Assembly: GCF_900091465.1 (NCBI RefSeq)
Contig: NZ_FMHV01000002.1
Coordinates: 6,076,001 to 6,140,000 of the forward strand
Origin: Micromonospora rhizosphaerae
Lineage (GTDB): Bacteria > Actinomycetota > Actinomycetes > Mycobacteriales > Micromonosporaceae
Direction of reading: 5' to 3'
Length of the DNA stretch: 64,000 nt
Shown here: piece after piece, positions 9,554 to 17,852 of the stretch
Position numbering within the stretch: position 1 is the stretch's first letter
Layout: each line of letters starts with the position of its first letter
Translations under genes and position numbers: made by a program
Notes under the pieces: model-generated
What the model saw: only the letters and a program-made list of their open reading frames with translations
Database searches by the model: none
Told to the model about the DNA's origin: nothing

Positions 9554-9654
9554 GCGTCCTCCCCCGTTCTCGCGCGCTCACCCTAGAGGGCCGGAGGCGA
9601 CCACGACAGACCCCTGCGCCGCTGGCGCCCTCGGCGGCGTGGGAGGCTTCGGTC

Positions 9655-9948
9655 ATGGTGCTTGAAGTCGCGCTGATCGACGTAACGCCCGGACACGAGG
9701 ACGATTTCGCCGCCGCGTACCAGCAGGCGCACCCCATCATCGCCGGCGCGGAGGGTTGCCGTTCGGTCCGGATGACCCGGGGCGTCGAGTCCCCGGCCCG
9801 GTTTGTGCTCCTGGTCGAGTGGGACTCGGTCGAGGCGCACGACGTCAACTTCCGGCAGTCCGAGCGATTCCAGCAGTGGCGCGCACTGATCGGCCCGCAT
9901 TTCGCCGGCCCGCCGCTGGTCGAGCACTTCATCGACGTTCCGGTCTGA
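9655..9948 (+). CDS. ABM-domain (antibiotic biosynthesis monooxygenase) protein
   Basis: A 97-residue ferredoxin-like alpha/beta protein of the ABM superfamily. The N-terminus VALIDVTPGHEDDFAAAYQQA, the central GCRSVRMTRG and the WDSVEAHDVNFRQSERFQQWRAL helix are typical. Family members form dimers and act as cofactor-free oxygenases on quinones or as heme-degrading enzymes; the substrate here cannot be deduced. GGGAGG lies about 8 nt before the ATG. It stands alone, divergent from pnuC and 180 nt ahead of the SDR gene. Confidence 0.85.
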   Translation: MVLEVALIDVTPGHEDDFAAAYQQAHPIIAGAEGCRSVRMTRGVESPARFVLLVEWDSVEAHDVNFRQSERFQQWRALIGPHFAGPPLVEHFIDVPV

Positions 9949-10091
9949 GCCGTCGACCGGCCGGGCCAGGTCACCCGTCGGTCGCTGTGGAGCCGATGTC
10001 GTACCCGTCGGATACCGTGCGTGCGATGCGCCGGCCGCCGGTCCCGACGGGCTCGGGGGCGCCGGGCCCGGTGGCCGCGCGGCGACAACCC

Positions 10092-10120
10092 TTGCGCCCG
10101 CCGCCCGTTGCCGGTTAGGT
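10092..10120 (+). promoter_or_regulatory. Promoter giving a leaderless SDR transcript
   Basis: TTGCGC (10092-10097), a 17-nt spacer, then TTAGGT (10115-10120). The expected transcription start coincides with the ATG at 10128, seven nt after the -10 box, so translation would begin at the mRNA 5' end. Confidence 0.6.
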
Positions 10121-10127
10121 GTCGATC

Positions 10128-10889
10128 ATGACGGAACGGGTCGCCCTGGTGACCGGCGTGAGCCGGCGGATCGGCATCGGCGCGGCGGTCGCCCGCACGC
10201 TCGCGGCGGACGGCTGGCGGCTGCTGCTGACCGGCCTGCCCGACTACGACGACGCCCAGCCCTACGGCGGCGACCCGGAGGGGGTGCCGGCGCTCCTGGC
10301 CGAGCTGGGCGACGTCGTCTCCTACCGGCAGGCCGACCTGCTCGACCCGGCCGCGCCCGGGGAGCTGGTCGCCGAGGCGGTACGCCGGCACGGCCGGCTC
10401 GACGCGGTGGTGGCGGTGCACGCCTACTCCACCCACACCCCGCTCGGCGCGCTCGACGCCGCCGAGATCGACCGGCACCTGCTGGTGAACGTCCGGGCCA
10501 CGCTGCTGCTCGCGCAGGCCTTCGCCGCCGCATTCCGGGGCGACGCCGGCGGGCGGCTGGTGCTCTTCTCCAGCGGTCAGCGGCTGGGTCCGATGCCCGG
10601 CGAGCTGGCGTACGCGGCCAGCAAGGCCGGCGTGGAGAACCTGACCGTCCAGCTCTCCCCGCTGCTGATGCCGAAGGGCATCACCGTCAACTGTGTCAAC
10701 CCCGGCCCGACCGACACCGGCTACGCCGACCCGACGCTGCTCGCCGAGGTGGCCCGGCTCTTCCCGGGCGGGCGCTGGGGCACCCCGGAGGACGCCGCGC
10801 GGCTCGTCCGGTTCCTCTGCTCCGCCGACGCCGACTGGATCACCGGACAGGTGATCGACTCCGAGGGCGGCTTCCAGCGGCAGCGGTGA
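10128..10889 (+). CDS. SDR family NAD(P)-dependent oxidoreductase
   Basis: Classical short-chain dehydrogenase/reductase of 253 residues. The cofactor-binding motif TGVSRRIGIG is near the N-terminus. The catalytic Tyr and Lys are in YAASKAG, with the upstream Ser in LFSSGQR. The NPGPTDTGY segment after strand 6 is typical of 3-oxoacyl-ACP reductase-like members. The substrate is unknown. I chose ATG 10128 rather than GTG 10119 because a good promoter places transcription start there. A partial duplication of the 3' end of the next gene lies just after the stop. Confidence 0.9.
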   Translation: MTERVALVTGVSRRIGIGAAVARTLAADGWRLLLTGLPDYDDAQPYGGDPEGVPALLAELGDVVSYRQADLLDPAAPGELVAEAVRRHGRLDAVVAVHAYSTHTPLGALDAAEIDRHLLVNVRATLLLAQAFAAAFRGDAGGRLVLFSSGQRLGPMPGELAYAASKAGVENLTVQLSPLLMPKGITVNCVNPGPTDTGYADPTLLAEVARLFPGGRWGTPEDAARLVRFLCSADADWITGQVIDSEGGFQRQR

Positions 10890-10910
10890 GCGCCGCTCCC
10901 CTCTCGGCCC

Positions 10911-11028
10911 GGCCGATCTCCACAACCGGGTCGTCGGTCGGCGCCCGGGTCCACGGCTCTGGCCGGGTGCGCTCACCCGTCGGCGCGGCCAATGTCCACA
11001 ACCGGGTCGTCGGTCGGCGCCCGGGTCC
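10911..11028. repeat. Direct repeat duplicating the 3' end of the HTH gene
   Basis: A 34-bp perfect direct repeat (10919-10952 and 10995-11028, 76 nt apart) extends upstream to about 42 bp with two mismatches (10911-10952 against 10987-11028). The right copy encodes the C-terminal tail of the HTH protein. The left copy lies in the convergent intergenic gap. Confidence 0.85.
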
Positions 11029-11893
11029 GGGGCACCACCGGCCGGTCGGCCTGCCGGGCCAGCAGCGATGCCGTCTCCGCCGCGGGCAGCGCGGCCGCCA
11101 GCAGCCAGTCGACCAGCCGCTCGTACCGGGCGACGTCGGCCTCGGCCACCAACCGCAGGTCGGTGGTGAGTGTCTCCACCATGACCATGCGCGGATCGGC
11201 CGGATCCGGAAACGCGTAGTGGGAGAAGGGGGTCAGCGCATGAATGCCGCCGTGCGGCACGGCGTCCCGGGACACCAGCCGGATGGTGACGTTGGGCCGG
11301 TCGGCGAGGGTCACCAGGTGTTGCAGCTGCTCCCGCCAGACGTCGCCGGGCGTACCGCCGGGATCGCACGCCCGCTCATCCAGCAATGCCGTGTAGCGGG
11401 GCGGACGGGACCGGTGCAGCACCTCCTGCCGCGTCGCCCGCACGTCGGCCGCCACGTCCACCTCCGGGCAGAGCTGCGCTCCGGCGGTCACCCGCAGCCG
11501 CGCGTACTCCCGGGTCTGGAGCAGCCCCGGCACGACGGCGGGCTGGTACTCGACGATGCGGGCCGCGCCCGCCTCCAACTCGGCGTACGCGCGCTGCCGC
11601 TCCCCCATCCCGCCCAGCGCCCTCGACCAGCCGCGGCCGGCCGCGGCGTCCCGCGCGATGAGGATCAGCGCCTCCCGCTGGCCCGGCGACACCTCGTAGA
11701 CGTCCAGCAGGTCGAGCACGTCGACCAGATCCGGCCGGCTCTGACCGAGCTCCATGCGGGACAGCTTCGACGTGGAGGCCCACCCGAGCCGGCCGCAGAC
11801 CTGCTCCAGGGTGAGCGACGTCCGGTGGCGTAGCCGGCGCAGCTCGGCGCCGAGCCGCAGCCGCCGGATGACAGGACTCGCTGACAACGGCAT
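10973..11893 (-). CDS. XRE-type HTH regulator with DUF5753
   Basis: A 306-residue actinomycete regulator. An N-terminal Cro/C1-type helix-turn-helix (RTSLTLEQVCGRLGWASTSK, then LSRMELGQSRP) is followed by the ligand-sensing-like DUF5753 with EYQPAVVPGLLQTREYAR. Such genes are very numerous in Streptomyces and Micromonospora and are often paired with a small DUF397 gene, which is absent here. The start at 11893 has GGGGAGG 4 nt upstream, and a good promoter lies 20 nt before it. No target can be assigned. Confidence 0.9.
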   Translation of the reverse strand: MPLSASPVIRRLRLGAELRRLRHRTSLTLEQVCGRLGWASTSKLSRMELGQSRPDLVDVLDLLDVYEVSPGQREALILIARDAAAGRGWSRALGGMGERQRAYAELEAGAARIVEYQPAVVPGLLQTREYARLRVTAGAQLCPEVDVAADVRATRQEVLHRSRPPRYTALLDERACDPGGTPGDVWREQLQHLVTLADRPNVTIRLVSRDAVPHGGIHALTPFSHYAFPDPADPRMVMVETLTTDLRLVAEADVARYERLVDWLLAAALPAAETASLLARQADRPVVPRTRAPTDDPVVDIGRADG

Positions 11894-11913
11894 CCCGGCC
11901 TCCCCACCGTGGG

Positions 11914-11942
11914 AGAGTATGCAGGACCATCACGCACGGCAA
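11914..11942 (-). promoter_or_regulatory. Promoter of the DUF5753 regulator
   Basis: On the minus strand TTGCCG (11942-11937), a 17-nt spacer, then TACTCT (11919-11914). Transcription should start near 11907, giving a short leader with a GGGGAGG site before the ATG at 11893. Confidence 0.6.
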
Positions 11943-12069
11943 TACCACGCTTGCGGTACGCAGTCGGCGGGACTCCGGCGCCCGCGACCGAACCGGCCGT
12001 CGCGGCCCCGGCTCGCCGGACGGGCCGGTTCCGCCGCGGCCGACCGGGGCGAGCGCCGTGGCGCGGCCG

Positions 12070-14175
12070 TCACTTCACGCCGGCGGCGTCCATCCCGCGC
12101 AGTTCCTTCTTCAGGTCGGCGACCTCGTCCCGGATCCTGGCCGCCAACTCGAACTGCAGCTCGCGGGCCGCGGCCAGCATCTGGTCGTTGAGCTCCTGGA
12201 TGAGGTTGGCCAGATCGGCCCGGGCCATGCCCTCCCGAGACGGGGCGGCCGCGCCGGCCCGGCTGCGGCTCCGGGTCTCCTTGACCGGCGCCTTCCCCCG
12301 GGAGAGCTGCCGCGCCGCGCCGCCGACCCGGGTGTCCGTGTCCTCGGCCTCGCGGTAGATGTCGTCGAGGATGTCGTGGATCTTCTTACGCAGCGGCTCG
12401 GGACTGATCCCGTGCGCCTCGTTGTGCGCGATCTGCTTGGCCCGCCGACGGTTGGTCTCGTCGATCGCGTCGGCCATCGAGGGAGTGATCTTGTCGGCGT
12501 ACATGTGCACCTGGCCGGAGACGTTCCGGGCGGCCCGGCCGATGGTCTGGATCAGCGACCGGCCGCTGCGCAGGAAGCCCTCCTTGTCGGCGTCCAGGAT
12601 GGCGACCAGGGACACCTCGGGCAGATCGAGGCCCTCCCGGAGCAGGTTGATGCCGACCAGTACGTCGTACTCGCCCTTGCGCAGCTCGCGCAGCAACTCG
12701 ACCCGGCGCAGCGTGTCGACCTCGGAGTGCAGGTAGCGCACCCGGATGCCGTTCTCGAGGAGGTAGTCCGACAGGTCCTCGGCCATCTTCTTGGTCAGCG
12801 TGGTGACCAGCACCCGCTCGTCCCGCTCGGTGCGCAGCTTGATCTCGTGCATCAGGTCGTCGATCTGACCCTTGGTGGGCTTCACGATGACCTCGGGGTC
12901 GACCAGGCCGGTCGGACGGATGACCTGCTCGACGTACTCGCCCTGGGCGTGCTCCAGCTCCCACGGACCCGGAGTGGCGGAGAGGAAGACCATCTGGCCG
13001 ACCCGCTCCAGGAACTCGTCGAAGCGCAGCGGCCGGTTGTCGGCGGCGCTGGGCAGCCGGAAGCCGTGGTCGATCAGCATCCGCTTGCGGGACGCGTCGC
13101 CCTCGTACATGCCGCCGATCTGCGGGATCGTCACGTGCGACTCGTCGATGACGGTGAGGAAGTCGTCCGGGAAGTAGTCGAGCAGGCAGTGCGGCGGGCT
13201 GCCGGGCAGCCGGCCGTCGATGTGCATGGAGTAGTTCTCGATGCCGGAGCAGAAGCCGACCTGGCGCATCATCTCGATGTCGTAGGTGGTGCGCATCCGC
13301 AGCCGCTGCGCCTCGAGCAGCTTGCCCTGCCGCTCCAGCTCGGCCAGCCGCTCGCCCAGCTCGGTCTCGATGTCGCGGACCGCCCGCTCCATCCGCTCCG
13401 GGCCGGCCGCGTAGTGGGTGGCCGGAAAGATCAGCAGGTGGTCGACCTCGCGGACCACGTCCCCGGTGAGCGGGTTGAGGTAGTAGAGCTTCTCCACCTC
13501 GTCACCGAAGAGCTCGATCCGGACGGCCAGCTCCTCGTACGCCGGGATGATCTCCAGCGTGTCGCCGCGGACCCGGAAGGTGCCGCGCTGGAACGCCATG
13601 TCGTTGCGGGTGTACTGGATGTCCACCAGGCGGCGCAGCAGCTGGTCGCGGTCGAGCTCCTGCCCGACGTTGACCCGGACCGCCCGGTCCAGGTATTCCT
13701 CCGGGGTGCCCAGGCCGTAGATCGCCGACACCGTCGCCACCACGATCACGTCGCGCCGGGTGAGCAGCGACATGGTGGCCGAGTGCCGCAGCCGCTCCAC
13801 CTCCTCGTTGATCGAGGAGTCCTTCTCGATGTAGGTGTCGGTCTGCGGGATGTACGCCTCGGGCTGGTAGTAGTCGTAGTAGGAGACGAAATACTCCACC
13901 GCGTTGTGCGGGAGCAGCTCGCTGAACTCCTTGGCCAGCTGGGCGCAGAGCGTCTTGTTGGGCGCGAGCACCAGGGTCGGCCGTTGCAGCCGCTCCACCA
14001 GCCACGCCGTGGTGGCGCTCTTGCCGGTGCCGGTGGCGCCGAGCAGCACCGAGTGGCGGTCGCCGCGCCGAACCCGACGCTCAAGCTCGTCGATGGCTGC
14101 CGGCTGGTCGCCGGCCGGCTGGAACTCGCTGACGACCTGGAAACGACCGTCGAGCCGGGGAATGTCGAGCGCCAT
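12070..14175 (-). CDS. uvrB: Excinuclease ABC subunit B
   Basis: The DNA damage-verifying helicase of nucleotide excision repair, which works with UvrA and UvrC. The 701-residue length is normal. Visible features are Walker A GATGTGKS near residue 50, the damage-binding beta-hairpin region [20 protein letters not shown], the DEAD-like DESH, helicase motif VI (QTIGRAARN) and the C-terminal UVR coiled-coil motif that contacts UvrC. The start is the ATG at 14175 ([12 protein letters not shown]). The frame stays open 29 codons further upstream, but that part is unlike the family. It lies in the conserved actinobacterial block uvrB-coaE-rpsA-polA. Confidence 0.97.
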   Translation of the reverse strand: MALDIPRLDGRFQVVSEFQPAGDQPAAIDELERRVRRGDRHSVLLGATGTGKSATTAWLVERLQRPTLVLAPNKTLCAQLAKEFSELLPHNAVEYFVSYYDYYQPEAYIPQTDTYIEKDSSINEEVERLRHSATMSLLTRRDVIVVATVSAIYGLGTPEEYLDRAVRVNVGQELDRDQLLRRLVDIQYTRNDMAFQRGTFRVRGDTLEIIPAYEELAVRIELFGDEVEKLYYLNPLTGDVVREVDHLLIFPATHYAAGPERMERAVRDIETELGERLAELERQGKLLEAQRLRMRTTYDIEMMRQVGFCSGIENYSMHIDGRLPGSPPHCLLDYFPDDFLTVIDESHVTIPQIGGMYEGDASRKRMLIDHGFRLPSAADNRPLRFDEFLERVGQMVFLSATPGPWELEHAQGEYVEQVIRPTGLVDPEVIVKPTKGQIDDLMHEIKLRTERDERVLVTTLTKKMAEDLSDYLLENGIRVRYLHSEVDTLRRVELLRELRKGEYDVLVGINLLREGLDLPEVSLVAILDADKEGFLRSGRSLIQTIGRAARNVSGQVHMYADKITPSMADAIDETNRRRAKQIAHNEAHGISPEPLRKKIHDILDDIYREAEDTDTRVGGAARQLSRGKAPVKETRSRSRAGAAAPSREGMARADLANLIQELNDQMLAAARELQFELAARIRDEVADLKKELRGMDAAGVK

Positions 14176-14251
14176 GCCCACAACGGTACGCCCGAGGTCC
14201 GACAGTTCCGGGTCGACCACGGTGGGCGGGTGATCGGCTTCGATATTCCCA

Positions 14252-14280
14252 TTGTGTGGCACATCTCACCGGGCTAGGCT
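14252..14280 (+). promoter_or_regulatory. Promoter upstream of the duplicated-domain protein
   Basis: TTGTGT (14252-14257), a 17-nt spacer, then TAGGCT (14275-14280) on the plus strand, in the locally AT-richer gap divergent from uvrB. It probably serves the gene starting around 14393. Confidence 0.5.
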
Positions 14281-14392
14281 CTGGGTGTAGGCCGCTCGCG
14301 GCGGCCGACCGGGCCGGTGGCCGCCCCGCAGGGGCCGGCCGTCCCCGGCACAGGGGTCGCAGCACCCGGCATCCCCGGCGTGCGCACCCGAC

Positions 14393-16078
14393 GTGGTCGC
14401 GCTGGAGGCGCAGACCGGCCGCCGCGAGCGCCGCTGTTCGTCACCCGAGGCCGGCAGCGGCGTTCAACCACACGTGGAGACCTCCCCCGGGCGGACGCCC
14501 CGACCCGCCCCGTCACCCGCTGCCGCCCCACTGCCCACGAACCGGGCCGCGCGCCGCCGACGGTCCGCCCCGCCCGCCGGCACCGCCCCGCCGCCCACCC
14601 GCGTCCCCGGGACCGGCTCGGACCGGCCGGCCGACCCCGGCGCGGAAGTCGATCCGGCGGCCGACCGGGGCGATCCGTCCGGGCAGGTCGGGCGTCGTCG
14701 GGCCAGCCTGCTCGCGCTCTGCGTGGTCGCCACGGCCTCCGCCGCGGCGCTGGTGGCCGGCCTGACCGACTGGACGCCCGAGCCGGCCGATCCGGCCCGC
14801 CCGCCGACCATGGGCGAGGCCGAGCGGCTCGCCGCGATGCGGGTCACCAACTACCGGGACGTCCGGTCCGGGGTCCGGGTCACGGTCGGCGCCGGGGCGA
14901 CCCGGACCGAGCTGGTCGGCTGGGTCGACTGGGCCCGGCCCCTGGTCTACCTCGACGTCGCCGGACCGGGCGCGGGCGCCGACCGGGGCCTGGTTCAGGC
15001 CACCCCGTCGGCCGTGGTGGCCCGGCCGGCCCCGGGCGCGGCGGCCACCCCGGCCACACCGCCGCTGGTGCCCCCGATGGACCGGTGGCGGCTGCGCGAG
15101 CTGCCCACCGGGCGCGGCCTGGCCGCCGTGCTCGACCTGCTCCTGGACCTCGGCGCGGACCGCCCCGAGCCGCCCGCCGCGCGGGCCGCCGCCGGGGCGC
15201 GCTGGCTGGGCCGCGACACCGCCGGCGGTACGCCGGTGGACATCATCCAGGCGCCCCTGCACCCCGCCGCAACCGGCGGGGCCTCCCCGCCCGCCACCGT
15301 CGCGGACCGGGTCCGGGAGCCCCGCTTCTGGCTCGACCGGGACGCCCGGCTGCACCGGCTGGCGGGGCGGCTGCCCGACCAGACGCCGGTCACCGTGGAT
15401 CTGGTCCGCAGCGACCGGCCGACGCTGCGTCCGGTCGACGCCCTCGGGGGTCGACCCGGCCTGCCCCGGGCGCTCACCGACGGCGAGGCGGACCGGCTGG
15501 CCCGGCTGCCCGCTCGGCTCCGCGCCGCCGGTGGGGCCACGGTGACCCTGACCGCGCCGCTCGGCCCGACCGCGAACCTGCGCGGCGCGGGCTGGCTGAG
15601 CTGGGCCGGGTCGACCGGGTACCTGGCGGTGGCCGAGGTCGACACCCCGGGCCGCCGGACGCTGCTGCGGTACCGGGCGGGCCGGCTCGCCCGGGCGGAG
15701 ATCCCGACCGCCGCCCGGGCGGCGGAGATCCCGGCCCGACCGCCACTGCCCCCGCCGGCCGGCGTCTCCTGGTCACCCGCCGCGCCGGTGCGCGACGACC
15801 TGGACCGGCTGGTCGACGCGGCGCTGCGGGAAGGCGGCACACCGGTCGCCGCCCGGGCGGCGGTCCGGCTGCGCGGCGACCGGGTGGCCGACCGCAGCGT
15901 GGACGTGATCGAGCTCCGGGTCCAGCGGGCGGTGCTGCGCTACTGGATCGACCGGGCGGGACTGCTGCGCCGGCTGGAGCTGCGTACCCGGCGCGGCGTG
16001 TGGGCACAGCTCGACCTGTCGCCCGGCAAGGTGCCCGCGCTGCCCACCGCGGGCTCGCCGGCGTCCGGATCCGGCTGA
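14393..16078 (+). CDS. Membrane-anchored protein with two similar extracytoplasmic halves
   Basis: A 561-residue protein of no family I can name. Residues 1-100 are Pro/Arg/Ala-rich and look disordered. Residues 104-124 form one membrane segment (ASLLALCVVATASAAALVAGL). The rest divides into two related halves, about 139-338 and 360-546. Each starts with a GEAxRLA helix, then a GW(V/L)xWA(R/G) strand pair, and ends with (R/L)xWxDRxxxLxRL followed by a VxLDL-like strand. The alternation of strands suggests a LolA/LppX-like half-barrel, but that is inference. The start is uncertain: GTG 14393 or GTG 14474, neither with a clear ribosome binding site. Translation of the C-terminal 450 codons is certain from composition. 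Confidence 0.75.
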   Translation: MVALEAQTGRRERRCSSPEAGSGVQPHVETSPGRTPRPAPSPAAAPLPTNRAARRRRSAPPAGTAPPPTRVPGTGSDRPADPGAEVDPAADRGDPSGQVGRRRASLLALCVVATASAAALVAGLTDWTPEPADPARPPTMGEAERLAAMRVTNYRDVRSGVRVTVGAGATRTELVGWVDWARPLVYLDVAGPGAGADRGLVQATPSAVVARPAPGAAATPATPPLVPPMDRWRLRELPTGRGLAAVLDLLLDLGADRPEPPAARAAAGARWLGRDTAGGTPVDIIQAPLHPAATGGASPPATVADRVREPRFWLDRDARLHRLAGRLPDQTPVTVDLVRSDRPTLRPVDALGGRPGLPRALTDGEADRLARLPARLRAAGGATVTLTAPLGPTANLRGAGWLSWAGSTGYLAVAEVDTPGRRTLLRYRAGRLARAEIPTAARAAEIPARPPLPPPAGVSWSPAAPVRDDLDRLVDAALREGGTPVAARAAVRLRGDRVADRSVDVIELRVQRAVLRYWIDRAGLLRRLELRTRRGVWAQLDLSPGKVPALPTAGSPASGSG

Positions 16079-16181
16079 CTGCTCGCCGAGACGGGTCCGG
16101 GCTTCTGCTTGGCAACCGGCGGGAGGGGCAGGGACGCGCCCGGCGGGAGGGGTCAGGGACGCGCTCACCGGCCTTCGGGAG

Positions 16182-17360
16182 TCAGGGGCGCCAGGCGGTC
16201 AGCGCGGCCCACTCCTCAGCCCGCAGGTGCTCCTCGTCGAACCAGGGGTCCTTCAGCGTGCCGTAGGTGGCGCTGTCCGGCGCGGACGCCGCCAGCTCCC
16301 GCTTGAGCTGCAGGTAGGCGGCCCGCTGGTCGGGGTCGGCGCGCAGGTGGTCGCGCATCAGCAGGGCGTGCCGCCAGCCGGGTGATTCGGCCACCCGCAG
16401 GTGCAGGTAGACGGGGCGGCCCGGGTCGGCGCTGCCGTGCAACCGCTTCGCCCAGCGTCCGCTGCCGGGCGGGCGCGGGTCGTCCCACCACTCGCCGGGC
16501 AACCGGGGGAAACCGGCCGCGGCGAGCCGCTCGGCGATCGGCCCGTCCGCCTCCTCCAGCGACGACACGCTCAGCTGGATGTCGATGACGTCCTTGGCGG
16601 CGAGGCCGGGCACGGCGGTCGAGCCGATGTGGTCGATGCGCACGTCGGCCGGGGCGAGCGCGTGCCGGATCCGGGCGGCCAGCCGGGCGTACTGCTGCGG
16701 CCAGGTCGGGTCGGCCTCGCACAGCACCACCTGCCGCGGCCGGACCGCCCGCCGCTCGCGCAGGTTCACCTCGTAGGGCACCAGCCGGTCCCGCCAGAGC
16801 GCGTCCACCGCCGCATGCAGCTCCGGCAGGCCGGCGTCGTTGGTCAGCACCACGTCGGCCGCCGCCCGCCGCCGGGCGTCGTCGGCCTGCGCGGCGATCC
16901 GCCGCTCGGCCTCCGCCCGGTCCATCCCCCGCCGCGCCAGCCGCTCCAGCCGGGTGGTGACCTCCGTCTGCACCACGACCACCAGGTGGTACGTCGGCGC
17001 GAGCCCCACCTCGACGAGCAGCGGCACGTCGTTGACCACGATGGCGTCCGGAGCGGCCGCGGCCGCCAGCTCGGCGGTACGCGCCCGGACCCGGGGGTGG
17101 GTGATCGCCTCCAGCCGGCGGCGGGCCGCCTCGTCGGCGAAGACGATCGCGCCCAGCGCGGCCCGGTCGAGCGCGCCGTCCGCGTCGAGCACCCGGTCGG
17201 AGAAGGCGGCGACGATCTCGGCCAGCCCCTCGCTGCCCGGGGCGACCACCTCACGGGCGACCCGGTCTGCGTCGATCACCACCGCGCCGAGTGTGGCCAG
17301 CCGGGCCGCCACGGCGCTCTTGCCGGACCCGATCCCACCGGTCAACCCCACCATCAGCAC
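16182..17360 (-). CDS. coaE: Dephospho-CoA kinase fused to a GrpB/UPF0157 domain
   Basis: Catalyses the last step of CoA synthesis, ATP-dependent 3'-phosphorylation of dephospho-CoA. The P-loop GLTGGIGSGKS opens the protein, followed by DADRVAREVV and the Arg-rich lid (RLARRGMDRAEAERRIAAQ). After about residue 200 a second domain of the GrpB nucleotidyltransferase-like family follows (VRIDHIGSTAVPGLAAKDVIDIQL, then HLRVAESPGWRHALLMRDHLRADP). This fusion is known from mycobacterial CoaE, where the extra domain aids folding. I chose the GTG at 17360 by comparison with family N-termini. The ATG codons at 17381 and 17354 are alternatives, and none has a strong Shine-Dalgarno. Confidence 0.93.
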   Translation of the reverse strand: MLMVGLTGGIGSGKSAVAARLATLGAVVIDADRVAREVVAPGSEGLAEIVAAFSDRVLDADGALDRAALGAIVFADEAARRRLEAITHPRVRARTAELAAAAAPDAIVVNDVPLLVEVGLAPTYHLVVVVQTEVTTRLERLARRGMDRAEAERRIAAQADDARRRAAADVVLTNDAGLPELHAAVDALWRDRLVPYEVNLRERRAVRPRQVVLCEADPTWPQQYARLAARIRHALAPADVRIDHIGSTAVPGLAAKDVIDIQLSVSSLEEADGPIAERLAAAGFPRLPGEWWDDPRPPGSGRWAKRLHGSADPGRPVYLHLRVAESPGWRHALLMRDHLRADPDQRAAYLQLKRELAASAPDSATYGTLKDPWFDEEHLRAEEWAALTAWRP

Positions 17361-17470
17361 CGGACCAGTCAACCCGATCATCGTGTCGCTGCCAAACCCG
17401 GCGCCACCCGCCTCTCGCGGACCCTCGCCGACGGGCGGCCCGGGCGCGCCGGGACGGATTGGTGGCCGGT

Positions 17471-17554
17471 GGGCCGCTTGATCGACCCAGTGTGCGGCAG
17501 GTCCGGGGGGTCAGGGCCCGGAAGGGCACGGCCTGCCGCAAACGGAGTCGATCA
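17471..17554. repeat. Palindromic repeat unit 1 (CTTGATCGAC type)
   Basis: About 84 nt with inverted ends: TTGATCGACCCAGTG and GCGGCAGG on the left, matched by CCTGCCGC and GGAGTCGATCA on the right. It is the first of two related units 100 nt apart between rpsA and coaE. Confidence 0.7.
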
Positions 17555-17570
17555 CGGCGGGCCGGGGCCG

Positions 17571-17655
17571 GGCCGCTTGATCGACTCAACGTGCGGCAGA
17601 TGGGGGTGTCAGGGCGGCGCAAGGCCGCGGCCTGGCGGAAACGGAGTCGATCAAG
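17571..17655. repeat. Palindromic repeat unit 2 (CTTGATCGACTC type)
   Basis: An 85-nt unit whose 12-bp termini CTTGATCGACTC and GAGTCGATCAAG are perfect inverted copies, with inner CGGCAG/CTGGCG arms. It shares the ends and the internal GTCAGGGC segment with unit 1. No ORF is present, so this is a non-coding element of REP or MITE-like character. Confidence 0.72.
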
Positions 17656-17734
17656 ACGCCCGGGCAAGCGGTGCCGGGCCGCTGCGACGGAGCGGACCTT
17701 GGCGGGTCAGGTAATCGGATCGGCGATAGGCGAA

Positions 17735-17783
17735 GGCCCCGCCCCCGGCGACCCGGCGTGTACCGGATCGCGGGGACGGGGCC
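17735..17783 (-). terminator. Terminator of rpsA
   Basis: GGCCCCGCCCCCG (17735-17747) pairs with CGGGGACGGGGCC (17771-17783) at 12 of 13 positions across a loop that itself contains ACCCGG/CCGG complementarity. It starts 70 nt after the rpsA stop. Confidence 0.65.
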
Positions 17784-17852
17784 CGTCGTCATCAGTGACG
17801 GCTCCAGGTCGCTGCGCGGCGTCAGACGCGCCGAGCTGGAGTTGTCACCGGA

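Noticed and set aside
7788..11369. One very long minus-strand frame that appears to fuse nadR to upstream sequence
   Set aside because: Only the last 370 codons look like protein (NadR). The rest lies antisense or out of frame to pnuC, the ABM gene and the SDR gene.
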